From DATGMP01 sp035293565 (GTDB lineage: Bacteria > Pseudomonadota > Alphaproteobacteria > BOG-932 > Roseiterribacteraceae), in NCBI GenBank assembly GCA_035293565.1, contig DATGMP010000149.1, positions 50,157 through 114,156 on the forward strand: a stretch of 64,000 nt of DNA, written 5' to 3'. Each line of letters starts with the position of its first letter. Positions within the stretch are counted from its first letter, which is position 1. The notes below the pieces were generated by a model. The model saw only the letters and a program-made list of their open reading frames with translations, did no database searches and was not told the origin of the DNA. The position numbers and the translations under genes were made by a program. Positions 42,773 to 51,112 of the stretch are shown in pieces.

Positions 42773-43576
42773 TCAGGAAGGCCCGCCGCTGACGAGCATA
42801 TCGGTGCCGGTGACGAAGCCGCCTTGCGGGCTCGCGAGATACATCACCGCGTGAGCGACATCCTCCGGCCGGCCCGCGCGCCCGACATGGTTGGGCGCCA
42901 GCGCGGCGATGGCGCGCTTTTCGATGTCCGCCCATTCCGTGCCCCAGCCGAACTGCTCGGCCAGCTTGCGGAACCAGCCTTCGACCCCGGCCGTCAGGAT
43001 GACGCCGGGGCTGATCGAGTTGACGGTGACGCCGGTGCCGGCGAGCGTCAGAGACAGCGCGACGGTCATGTTGTTCAGGGCTGCCTTGGCCGCCGCATAG
43101 TCGGGGATGACCAGGTTGGGGCGATGCGAGACCAGGCTGCTGATCTGGATGATCCGCCCCCAGCCCGCCGCCTTCATCGCCGGAGCGAAGCGCTGGATCA
43201 GGCGGATCGCGCCGACGACGTTGCCGTTATAGGCAGCCAGCCATTCTTCCGGCTTGGACTCGAAGAAGGTCGCCTGGCCGCCGCCGGATGACTCGCCGCC
43301 GGCATTGTTGACCAATATATCGATCCCGCCCAGCGCGCCCTCCGCCTTATCGGCGACCGCGCTCGCCTGGTCGTCGCGCATCAGGTCCCCGATCGCGACA
43401 TGCGCCTCGCCGCCGGCCGCACGAATTTCGGCCGCAACGCGCTCCGCCCGTTCTCGATTGCGCCCGTGGACGATCAGCCGTGCGCCTTCGCGCGCCAGGC
43501 GCTTGGCTACCGCCTCGCCGATGCCGGAATTGCTGCCGGTCACCAGCGCGCGTTTGCCTTCCAGCTCAGGGGCCAT
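42773..43576 (-). CDS. SDR family oxidoreductase
   Basis: A 267-residue short-chain dehydrogenase/reductase. The NAD(P) motif is VTGSNSGIGEAVAKRLAREG near residues 10-29, then ILVNNAGGESSGGG, and the catalytic Ser and Y-x-x-x-K in ISSLVSH and DYAAAKAALNNM. The ending GGFVTGTDMLVSGGPS is standard. ATG 43576 is preceded by AAGGAGACGG, deciding the start against a longer frame. It follows an NTF2-like gene by 14 nt, so the two probably act together. Substrate unknown. Confidence 0.9.
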   Translation of the reverse strand: MAPELEGKRALVTGSNSGIGEAVAKRLAREGARLIVHGRNRERAERVAAEIRAAGGEAHVAIGDLMRDDQASAVADKAEGALGGIDILVNNAGGESSGGGQATFFESKPEEWLAAYNGNVVGAIRLIQRFAPAMKAAGWGRIIQISSLVSHRPNLVIPDYAAAKAALNNMTVALSLTLAGTGVTVNSISPGVILTAGVEGWFRKLAEQFGWGTEWADIEKRAIAALAPNHVGRAGRPEDVAHAVMYLASPQGGFVTGTDMLVSGGPS

Positions 43577-43590
43577 CCGTCTCCTTTGAG

Positions 43591-44034
43591 TCAAGTCCTC
43601 GGCACGTCGCCGGGCCCGAGGTAGGGCGGCTCGATATTGGTGACGCCCGTGATCCGCCATGTCGGCTGGGCGTTATGAATCGAATAGCAATAGCGGCCGG
43701 TTTCCAAGACGGATCCGTCTTTTCTGTACCGTATGATATCGGACAGCAGCAAAGCATGATCATTCGATAGCGGGCTGACATGGACGATCTTGAAATCGGA
43801 TCGCACCCAGCCTCGCCGGACCATATCCGCGAGCGCCCCATCGAATTGGGCGCGGATCTTCTCCGCCGTCTCGGCGATCATCGTCGGCCTGGCGCCGATC
43901 GTCATGACATAGGGCGCGGCGATGTAGCGGCAAACGCCGGCCATGTCGCGGGCGTTGAAGCAATTGGCGTAGCCCGTGTAGGCGGTCTCCGCGAAGTGGA
44001 TCACTGTCGTGGCGCCGGATGTTGTTTCCACCAC
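43591..44034 (-). CDS. NTF2-like protein
   Basis: A 147-residue protein with the SnoaL/NTF2 layout: HFAETAYTGYANCFNARDMA, GVCRYIAAPYVMTIGARPTM, SDFKIVHVSPLSNDHALLLS, YCYSIHNAQPTWRITGVTNI. This is the fourth such protein in the window. It is 14 nt upstream of the SDR gene on the same strand, forming a two-gene unit. A reductase plus a cone-fold isomerase or dehydratase is a reasonable inference, but no catalytic residues can be assigned. Confidence 0.75.
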   Translation of the reverse strand: MVETTSGATTVIHFAETAYTGYANCFNARDMAGVCRYIAAPYVMTIGARPTMIAETAEKIRAQFDGALADMVRRGWVRSDFKIVHVSPLSNDHALLLSDIIRYRKDGSVLETGRYCYSIHNAQPTWRITGVTNIEPPYLGPGDVPRT

Positions 44035-44157
44035 ATTACTCCCTTCGTCGCTGTTCTTTGTCCTCTTTGAAGGACGGCATCAGGCAATGGTCGTGGTCGA
44101 CCTGTCAATCGTCTACGCCGAGTGGCGATCGGCGACGCTTTGGCTTAAGCTTGACCC

Positions 44158-44586
44158 ATGAAATTCATTTGCGATGCCCCGGGCGGGAAAGCCTGGTTTC
44201 GTATCGAGACCGAGCTCGAGGCGCAGCAGGAGTCAGAGCTCATGCAGCACGCGGTCGAAAAATATTTTCGCCGCGAATGGGAGAAGGCGGCGCAAAGCTA
44301 TCGGCCTTCCGCGGCGAGCTCCTATATCGAGCGGGACATCGGCCTCAACGATCATATCCAGCGTCAGATGCCCTTATTCATGACGCTCCGTGATGCGGAA
44401 GGAAACGGGCTCGCGACTGCCATGCTGCCGCCCGGCGGGCGGTCCGCGACCGCGACCGGCTTCCGCATCATCATCGTCGGCCGCTCGAACGGCGACCCTT
44501 ATCCTTCCGAGGGACAGGCGATCGGAGCGCTGGCCAAGGAGTTCGGCCTGACGCTCGACCGCGACAGCTGTTTTCCCTACGCGTGA
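44158..44586 (+). CDS. Hypothetical soluble protein
   Basis: A 142-residue protein without signal or membrane segment, beginning MKFICDAPGGKAWFRIETEL. A helical part, EAQQESELMQHAVEKYFRRE, is followed by SYIERDIGLNDHIQRQMPLF, a strand-rich middle (GLATAMLPPGGRSATATGFR, IIIVGRSNGDPYPSEGQAIG) and an acidic end. No family is recognised. Codon use resembles that of its neighbours. It stands alone between the divergent NTF2/SDR unit and the DUF4168-like remnant. Confidence 0.65.
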   Translation: MKFICDAPGGKAWFRIETELEAQQESELMQHAVEKYFRREWEKAAQSYRPSAASSYIERDIGLNDHIQRQMPLFMTLRDAEGNGLATAMLPPGGRSATATGFRIIIVGRSNGDPYPSEGQAIGALAKEFGLTLDRDSCFPYA

Positions 44587-44605
44587 TGGGGCGATCTACA
44601 GCTTT

Positions 44606-44766
44606 TTAGGGACCCGAATTCAATCGGTTCATCAGCTTCTGCCGCACGACCGGATCGTTTTGGGCGACCTGGAGGATCGACTTCTACTCGTCGACGCTAA
44701 GGCCCTGCTCCTTGACGGCTTGCTCAGCCTGTTGGTTCGCTTGATCCGTGCGGCCGCAGACAAGTA
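44606..44766 (-). pseudogene. DUF4168-like gene remnant with internal stop
   Basis: The minus strand reads GRTDQANQQAEQAVKEQGLS, VDE, TAG stop at 44684-44686, KSILQVAQNDPVVRQKLMNR, LNSGP and TAA at 44606. The motif around the stop (GLSVDE-Y-KSI-Q-AQ-DP) matches DUF4168-type exported proteins, in which the stop replaces an expected aromatic residue. The signal peptide and first half are missing: the frame loses similarity where the SDR gene's upstream DNA begins. A decayed fragment, with a likely recombination edge near 44770. Confidence 0.6.
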
Positions 44767-44897
44767 TTCCCGTGCGTGCGTTTCGCGCCTCTCAAATGGC
44801 TTGATTTCGGATTTGTTTGGGTTGTCCTCTGAACGCCACCCTCGGTACGCTGTTCCCACGAGTGAAACGAATCGCGCCACAAGACATGGGGACCGAC

Positions 44898-45671
44898 ATG
44901 GGGCTTCGCCGTTTCGAGGGTAAGGTTGCGTTGGTGACGGGCGCTGCGCTCGGCATGGGGCGTGCAGTAGCCAGGCGTTTCGCCGACGAGGGCGCGAAGG
45001 TGTGCGTCGTGGATGTGCTCCAGGCGGGCGTCGAAGAGACGGCGGCCATGATCCGCGCCGAGGGCGGCGACGCGTTTGCTTGCGTCGCGGACATTTCGCA
45101 AGAAGGCGACAATGAGCGGATGGTGGACGAGACGGTCGCCCGTTATGGCGGATTGGATGCCGTCGACCTCAACGCCGCCCTGCTGGGCGAACATGCGCCC
45201 TTCTTCGAGAGCACGGTCGCTCATTACGATCGCATCGTCTCCGTCAATCAGCGCGGCTGTTTCTTGGGTATGCGCGCCGTTGGCCGGGTGATGAGGCCGG
45301 GCGGCGCGGTCGTGGTCATGTCATCGACCGCCGGTCTTCTGGGGCACCCGACCAATCCGGCCTATAGCGCTTCGAAACATGCAGTGATCGGGCTCGTGCG
45401 CTCGGCAGCTCCGGCCTTCGGCGAGCGCGGCCTCAGGATCAACGTGATTTGCCCCGGCGCGGTGAGCACGCGCATGCACAGCGGCCCGATTGATGACACG
45501 GTCAGGCCGCTGGAAGATCTGCCGCCTGTGGATTTTCGCGGAGTCGCCACGCCGCAGTACATCGCCGAGGTGGTGCTGTTCCTTTGCAGCAGCGCGGCCG
45601 GCTTCATCACCGGCGCGGTCCACACCGTCGACGGCGGCAGCACCTGCGCGTTCAACATCCCGCTGCGTTGA
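44898..45671 (+). CDS. SDR family oxidoreductase
   Basis: A 257-residue short-chain dehydrogenase. The cofactor motif is VTGAALGMGRAVARRFADEG; the active site is VVMSSTAGLLGHPTNPAYSA with SKHAVIGLV, giving the catalytic Ser and Y-x-x-x-K. The structural NNAG motif reads LNAA (DLNAALLGEH), an unusual change. The end is GFITGAVHTVDGGSTCAFN. ATG 44898 is preferred because GGGGA precedes it; ATG 44886 is an alternative. It is not obviously in an operon with recO (112-nt gap). Confidence 0.88.
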   Translation: MGLRRFEGKVALVTGAALGMGRAVARRFADEGAKVCVVDVLQAGVEETAAMIRAEGGDAFACVADISQEGDNERMVDETVARYGGLDAVDLNAALLGEHAPFFESTVAHYDRIVSVNQRGCFLGMRAVGRVMRPGGAVVVMSSTAGLLGHPTNPAYSASKHAVIGLVRSAAPAFGERGLRINVICPGAVSTRMHSGPIDDTVRPLEDLPPVDFRGVATPQYIAEVVLFLCSSAAGFITGAVHTVDGGSTCAFNIPLR

Positions 45672-45783
45672 GTGTTGGGGCGGGCGCACGGAATCTTCAG
45701 GACGGAATTGGGCTCGCGGCGGGGAAGCCACGCCAAAGCGGATGGCGTTTGGCGCGGATGGTTGTCGTCTCTAAATTAGCGTC

Positions 45784-46533
45784 ATGGCCATTGAATGGAA
45801 CGAATCGGCGATCGTGCTGGCAGTGCGGCCGCATGGCGAAGCGAGCCTGATCGCCACTCTGCTAACGCAATCGCATGGGACCCATGCGGGGCTGGTCCAA
45901 GCGGCGCGCGGGGGAAAGCGCGCAGGAGCGCTGCAGCCAGGAAACCGGGTGATGGCGCGCTGGCGAGCGCGGCTCTCCGAGCATCTGGGAAGCTTCACGC
46001 TGGAGGCCGAGAGAAGCACGGCGGCGCGGCTGATCGACCTGCCGCTGCCGCTGATGGCGCTGCAATCGGCCTGCAGCCTGGTAGCCGTCGCAGCGCCGGA
46101 GCGCGAGCCTCATCCAGGCCTGTTCGAGGCGACGGCCACGCTGATCGACATCCTCTGCGAACCTGGGTGGGATGCGGCCTATGTTGCTTGGGAGGCCGGG
46201 CTTCTCAAGCTGCTCGGCTTCGGGCTCGATCTGACGCGCTGCGCCGCCACCGGCGCCAATGATCGGCTGAGCTATGTCAGCCCGCGGACCGGCCGCGCGG
46301 TTTCGGAGTCCGCGGCCGAACCCTGGCGAGGCCGGTTGCTCCGGTTGCCGGGCTTCCTGATCGGGCAGGGAGGCGGCGATGCGGCCGAGATTCTGGACGG
46401 CCTTGCGCTGACCGGCCATTTCCTCGAACGCGTGGCGTTCGCGGCCACGCACAGCCCGCTCCCGGCGTCGCGCGCTCGCTTCGTCGAAAGCTATCGCCGT
46501 GCGGCGGGCGAGTCTGATATCCCCCTGGCATGA
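45784..46533 (+). CDS. recO: DNA repair protein RecO
   Basis: A 249-residue mediator that loads RecA onto SSB-coated DNA. The N-terminal OB-fold has WNESAIVLAVRPHGEASLIA and GLVQAARGGKRAGALQPGNR. The C-terminal helical part has EAGLLKLLGFGLDLTRCAAT. The zinc-type cysteine cluster of some RecO proteins is reduced to one Cys, as commonly in alphaproteobacteria. No clear SD precedes the ATG, and the gene is cut off from era by the inserted block. parC overlaps its end by ATGA. Confidence 0.93.
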   Translation: MAIEWNESAIVLAVRPHGEASLIATLLTQSHGTHAGLVQAARGGKRAGALQPGNRVMARWRARLSEHLGSFTLEAERSTAARLIDLPLPLMALQSACSLVAVAAPEREPHPGLFEATATLIDILCEPGWDAAYVAWEAGLLKLLGFGLDLTRCAATGANDRLSYVSPRTGRAVSESAAEPWRGRLLRLPGFLIGQGGGDAAEILDGLALTGHFLERVAFAATHSPLPASRARFVESYRRAAGESDIPLA

Positions 46534-48749
46534 GCGACGCGACTCAGGACGACATCCTCAGCCAACGACTGGACGACATACTGGGCGAGAAATATCTCGC
46601 CTATGCGTTGTCGACCATCATGTCGCGCTCGCTGCCCGATGTGCGCGACGGGCTGAAGCCGGTGCACCGGCGGGTTCTCTACGCGATGCGCGAGCTGGGA
46701 CTCGCTTCCAACACCGCGCCGCGCAAATCCGCGCAGGTGGTGGGTAGCGTCATTGGTAAATACCACCCGCATGGCGACACAGCCGTCTATGATGCGCTGG
46801 TGCGCTTGGCGCAGGATTTTGCCACGCGTTATCCGCTCGTCGACGGGCAGGGGAATTTCGGCAATATCGACGGCGATGGCGCTGCGGCGATGCGCTACAC
46901 GGAAGCGCGCCTCACGCCGGTTGCGGAGGCGATGCTCGAGGGCATCACCGAGGATGCGATCGATTTCCGATCGACCTATGACGGACAGGACGAAGAGCCG
47001 GTGGTGCTCCCGTCGAGCTTTCCCAATCTGCTCGCGAACGGCGCGTCGGGAATCGCGGTGGGCATGGCGACCTCCATCCCGCCGCACAATGCCGGCGAAC
47101 TCGCCGACGCGCTGCTGTTGTTGATCGACAAGCCCAAGGCCGACCTCGACGAGATCATCAAATTGGTGCCGGGGCCGGACTTTCCGACTGGCGGCATTCT
47201 AGTCGAGCCCGCTGAAACCATCCGCGAAGCCTATGCGACGGGCCGCGGCGGCTTCCGGGTGCGGGCCCGATGGGAGGTCGAGAAGGGGACGCAGGGCACC
47301 TACCAGATCATCGTCACCGAGATTCCTTACCAAGTCCAGAAGTCGCGCCTGATCGAGCGAATCGCAGCGCTGCTGGCCGAGAAGCGGCTGCCGCTCCTGG
47401 AAGACGTGCGCGACGAGTCGGCCGAAGACATCAGGCTGGTGCTGGTGCCCAAGAGCCGCAATGTCGATGCCGAGCATCTGATGGAGCAGCTCTTTCGCGC
47501 GACCGACCTCGAGACGCGCGTGCCGCTCAACATGAATGTGCTCGATGGCGGGCTGGTGCCGCGCGTGATGAGCCTCAAGGAGGCGCTGCGTGCGTTCCTC
47601 GACCATCGCCATGAGGTGCTCGAGCGGCGCTCGCGGCACCGACGAGCCGAGATCGATCGACGGATGGAGGTGCTGGACGGCTATCTGATCGCCTACCTCA
47701 ATATCGACGCGGTGATCAAAATCATCCGCGAGTCCGACGAGCCGAAGCCCGCGCTGATGAAGCGCTTCAAGCTGACCGACAACCAGGCCGAGGCAATTCT
47801 CAACATGCGGCTCCGGGCGCTCCGGCGGCTCGAGGAAATCGAGATCCGCACCGAGCACGACAAGCTGGCGGGCGAGGGGAAAGCGCTCGACCAGTTGCTC
47901 GCGAGCGAGAGGCGACGCTGGTCGGCGATCGGCAAAGAGATCGCCGACATGAAGAAACGGTTCGGGCAGGCCACACCGCTCGGCAAGCGCCGGACCACCA
48001 TTTCGAAAGCCCCCGTCATTGTGGACCTGCCGCGCGAAGCGGCGATCGAGCGCGAGCCGATCACGGTGCTGGTGTCCGAGAAAGGGTGGGTGCGCGCGGT
48101 CGGCGGCCACGATGTCGATCTCGATTCGATCAAATACAAGGAAGGTGACCATGGTCGCTTTGTCGTCCCTACGGAGACGACGGAGCGGCTGATCATTTTC
48201 GCGACCAACGGCAAGGCGTTCACGCTCGGCGCCGACAAGCTGCCGCGCGGCCGAGGCTTTGGCGAGCCCCTCCGGCTCATGATCGATCTCGGCAACGATG
48301 CCGAACCGATTGCGATCTTTGCCCATCGGCCGGGCGCGAAGCTTTTGGTCGCGGCGGAGGATTCGCGCGGATTTATCGTGCCGGAGGATGAGGTCGTCGC
48401 GCAGACGCGGGCTGGACGCCAGGTGCTGAACCTGCCCGAGGGAGTCGAAGCGGTCGCCTGCGTGCCTGCGGAGGGCGACCATGTCGCGGTGGTCGGCGAC
48501 AATAGGAAACTGCTGGTTTTTGCCCTGAAGGAAATGCCGGAGATGGCGCGCGGGCGCGGCGTGATCCTGCAGAAGTACAAGGACGGCGGGCTGGCGGACG
48601 CCAAAGTCTTCAAGCTCGCCGACGGGCTCAGCTGGCGGCGAGGCGACCAGACGCGAACTGAGAGCGACCTGAGGCCTTGGCTTGGCGAGCGCGCCCAGGC
48701 TGGGCGCATCGCGCCGAACGGCTTCCCGAAAAGCAACAAATTTGCTTGA
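46530..48749 (+). CDS. parC: DNA topoisomerase IV subunit A
   Basis: A 739-residue type IIA topoisomerase subunit that decatenates daughter chromosomes with ParE. The breakage-reunion domain starts YALSTIMSRSLPDVRDGLKP with VHRRVLYAM. The catalytic Tyr lies in GDGAAAMRYTEARLTPVAEA near residue 122. GIAVGMATSIPPHN is conserved. The C-terminal beta-pinwheel is shortened relative to GyrA and lacks a GyrA-box, supporting ParC. The quinolone-resistance region (KSAQVVGSVIGKYHPHGDTA) shows Ser and Asp-type wild residues except Ala-Val positions, which cannot be judged here. Confidence 0.93.
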   Translation: MSDATQDDILSQRLDDILGEKYLAYALSTIMSRSLPDVRDGLKPVHRRVLYAMRELGLASNTAPRKSAQVVGSVIGKYHPHGDTAVYDALVRLAQDFATRYPLVDGQGNFGNIDGDGAAAMRYTEARLTPVAEAMLEGITEDAIDFRSTYDGQDEEPVVLPSSFPNLLANGASGIAVGMATSIPPHNAGELADALLLLIDKPKADLDEIIKLVPGPDFPTGGILVEPAETIREAYATGRGGFRVRARWEVEKGTQGTYQIIVTEIPYQVQKSRLIERIAALLAEKRLPLLEDVRDESAEDIRLVLVPKSRNVDAEHLMEQLFRATDLETRVPLNMNVLDGGLVPRVMSLKEALRAFLDHRHEVLERRSRHRRAEIDRRMEVLDGYLIAYLNIDAVIKIIRESDEPKPALMKRFKLTDNQAEAILNMRLRALRRLEEIEIRTEHDKLAGEGKALDQLLASERRRWSAIGKEIADMKKRFGQATPLGKRRTTISKAPVIVDLPREAAIEREPITVLVSEKGWVRAVGGHDVDLDSIKYKEGDHGRFVVPTETTERLIIFATNGKAFTLGADKLPRGRGFGEPLRLMIDLGNDAEPIAIFAHRPGAKLLVAAEDSRGFIVPEDEVVAQTRAGRQVLNLPEGVEAVACVPAEGDHVAVVGDNRKLLVFALKEMPEMARGRGVILQKYKDGGLADAKVFKLADGLSWRRGDQTRTESDLRPWLGERAQAGRIAPNGFPKSNKFA

Positions 48750-48946
48750 ACGCACGACGGCCGGCGGCACTTCTATTCTGGAACCAGATTTCACAAATCA
48801 TGTTATGAACCATGTCTAACACTTTGTAGAAACGGTCAGAAAAGAGATCATTAGCGAAACGGCCTAGGCAATACGGCATTTGCGTGTATGAATAGGGAAA
48901 ACAAGGGTTTGGGATATCCGAGTCTCGTCAGCGACCAAGAACGGAC

Positions 48947-49888
48947 ATGATGCGAGTGATTTTGGCCCAGCCGCGCGGCTTCTGCGCGGGTGTAGAGCGT
49001 GCAATTGAGATCGTCGAACGCGCCATCGAAAAATATGGCGCGCCGGTGTATGTCCGGCATGAGATCGTCCATAACCGCCATGTCGTCGAGAGCTTGCGGG
49101 CCAAGGGCGCCCATTTCGTCGACGAGCTGGACGAGGTGCCGCCGGGGGGGATCACGATCTTCAGCGCCCACGGCGTCGCGCAGACAGTCGAGCAGGCGGC
49201 GGAGGAACGTGGTCTGCCCGTCATCGACGCGACCTGTCCGCTGGTGTCCAAGGTTCATCTCGAGGGGCGTCGCTATGCCGCTCAGGGCAGGACGGTCATC
49301 CTGATCGGCCATGCCGGCCATCCCGAGGTCGAAGGCACGATGGGGCAAATTCCCGGGGGAGTGAGGCTGATCTCCTCGGTTGACGACGTCGCCCGGCTCG
49401 AAGTGCCGGACCCAGAGAAGCTTGCCTATGTGACGCAGACGACGCTGAGCGTTGACGACACCCGCGCGATCATCGAAGCGCTGAGGGCCCGATTTCCGGC
49501 GATCTCGGGACCGGACACGAAGGATATCTGCTATGCCACCCAAAACCGCCAGCGCGCGGTTCGCGAGCTCGCGCGGGTGGTTGACGTGCTGCTCGTGGTC
49601 GGCGCGCGAAACAGCTCCAATTCCAACCGCTTGGCTGAGATCGGCACGGAACTTGGCGTGCCGAGCTATCTGATCGAGGACGCAAATGCGTTGGAGCCGG
49701 CCTGGATCGAAGGCAAAAGCTCCATAGGTATAACGGCAGGCGCGTCGGCGCCGGACACGCTGGTCCAGGAGCTGATCGAGACGCTGCGTAGGCTGGGCGA
49801 TATCGAGGTTGCCGCTCTGCCGGGCGTGGACGAGAACGTCCGCTTCCGCCTCCCGCCCGAGCTGGCGAACGGCCGGCAGGTGGCGTAA
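48947..49888 (+). CDS. ispH: 4-hydroxy-3-methylbut-2-enyl diphosphate reductase
   Basis: A 313-residue 4Fe-4S enzyme giving IPP and DMAPP in the last step of the MEP pathway. The three cluster cysteines are in AQPRGFCAGVERAIEIVERA, DATCPLVSKVHLEGRRYA and GPDTKDICYATQNRQRA. HAGHPEVEGTMGQ and the ARNSSNSNRLAEI substrate segment are present. It follows 197 nt of AT-rich intergenic DNA likely to hold the promoter. It precedes hpnH by 54 nt, linking precursor supply to hopanoid synthesis. Confidence 0.96.
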   Translation: MMRVILAQPRGFCAGVERAIEIVERAIEKYGAPVYVRHEIVHNRHVVESLRAKGAHFVDELDEVPPGGITIFSAHGVAQTVEQAAEERGLPVIDATCPLVSKVHLEGRRYAAQGRTVILIGHAGHPEVEGTMGQIPGGVRLISSVDDVARLEVPDPEKLAYVTQTTLSVDDTRAIIEALRARFPAISGPDTKDICYATQNRQRAVRELARVVDVLLVVGARNSSNSNRLAEIGTELGVPSYLIEDANALEPAWIEGKSSIGITAGASAPDTLVQELIETLRRLGDIEVAALPGVDENVRFRLPPELANGRQVA

Positions 49889-49942
49889 ACAACTCGGTCT
49901 TGGGCGCGCCGCAGCATAGGCGAGCCGGGAGATTTTTCTAAG

Positions 49943-51112
49943 ATGGGCATTCCACTTCGCTATATGACCCGCGTCGGCGGCTATGTCGCCAAGCAGCATT
50001 TGCTGGGACGCAAGCGCTATCCGCTGGTGCTGATGCTGGAGCCGCTCTTCCGCTGCAATCTGGCCTGCGCGGGCTGCGGCAAGATCGACTATCCCGACGA
50101 GATCCTGAACCAGCGCCTTTCGGTCAAAGAATGCCTGGACGCGGTCGACGAGTGCGGCGCGCCGGTGGTGGCGATCGCAGGCGGAGAGCCTCTGCTCCAC
50201 AAGGAGATGGCGGAGGTCGTTCGCGGCATCATCGCCAAGAAGAAATTCGTCATCCTCTGCACCAATGCGCTCCTGCTGGACAAGAAAATGGACCAGTACG
50301 AGCCCAACCCGTACTTCACCTGGGACGTCCATCTCGACGGCGACAAGGAGATGCACGACCACGCCGTGAGCCAGGAGGGCGTCTATGACCGCGCCGTCGC
50401 AGTCATCGCCAAGGCCAAGGCGCGGGGCTTCCGGGTCTGCATCAATACGACCCTCTTCAACAACGCGATTCCCGAGCGGGTCGCCAAATTTTTCGACGAC
50501 GTAAAGGCGATGGGCGTGGACGGGGTGATGGTCTCGCCCGGCTATGCCTATGAGCGAGCGCCCGACCAGGCGCACTTCCTGAATCGGCAGGCGACCAAGA
50601 ACCTGTTCCGCGACATCTTCCGGTTGGGCAAGGGCAAGAAGTGGGCCTTCAACCAGTCGCCATTGTTCCTCGATTTCCTGGCGGGCAACCAGACCTATCA
50701 CTGCACGCCCTGGGGCAACCCGACGCGCAATTATTTCGGCTGGCAGCGGCCTTGCTATCTGCTGGGCGAGGGTTATGCGAGCTCCTTCAAGGAGCTGATG
50801 GAAGAGACCGACTGGGACAAATACGGTACCGGCAACTACGAGAAATGCGCCGACTGCATGGTCCATTCGGGCTTCGAGGCGACATCGGTCATCGATTCCT
50901 TCAAGAACCCGCTGAAGGTTGCCAAGGTGGCGCTGCGCGGACCCAAGACGGAAGGGCCGATGGCGCCGGAAATCCCGCTCGATAAGCAGCGGCCTGCCGA
51001 ATATGTCTTTTCGGCCCATGTCCAAAAGGCGATGGACCGTCTGAAGCATGCGCCCAAGGTCACGACCGACGTCGCGGCCTCAGACGACGAGTACGCTGCA
51101 AGCGCGGAGTAG
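49943..51112 (+). CDS. hpnH: Adenosyl-hopane synthase radical SAM protein HpnH
   Basis: A 389-residue radical SAM enzyme joining the 5'-deoxyadenosyl group to diploptene to give adenosylhopane. The cluster motif C-x3-C-x2-C is in PLFRCNLACAGCGKIDYPD near residues 38-56. Family segments are GGEPLLHKEMAEVVRGI, YFTWDVHLDGDKEMHDHAV, and the C-terminal DUF3463-type region with QTYHCTPWGNPTRNYFGWQR and GNYEKCADCMVHSGFEATSV. The length is standard. It overlaps the convergent hpnG end by 33 nt, and a terminator follows at 51153. Confidence 0.95.
   Translation: MGIPLRYMTRVGGYVAKQHLLGRKRYPLVLMLEPLFRCNLACAGCGKIDYPDEILNQRLSVKECLDAVDECGAPVVAIAGGEPLLHKEMAEVVRGIIAKKKFVILCTNALLLDKKMDQYEPNPYFTWDVHLDGDKEMHDHAVSQEGVYDRAVAVIAKAKARGFRVCINTTLFNNAIPERVAKFFDDVKAMGVDGVMVSPGYAYERAPDQAHFLNRQATKNLFRDIFRLGKGKKWAFNQSPLFLDFLAGNQTYHCTPWGNPTRNYFGWQRPCYLLGEGYASSFKELMEETDWDKYGTGNYEKCADCMVHSGFEATSVIDSFKNPLKVAKVALRGPKTEGPMAPEIPLDKQRPAEYVFSAHVQKAMDRLKHAPKVTTDVAASDDEYAASAE

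Noticed and set aside
45731..45753. CGCCAAA...TTTGGCG inverted repeat before recO
   Set aside because: Only 7 bp with a 9-nt loop and no T-run; likely chance.
47199..48794. A 531-codon minus-strand frame opposite parC
   Set aside because: Antisense shadow of the ParC gene with no recognisable domain.
48851..51049. A 732-codon open frame on the minus strand across ispH and hpnH
   Set aside because: It is a shadow of two clearly real plus-strand genes in high-GC DNA, with low-complexity Arg/Asp/His-rich translation.
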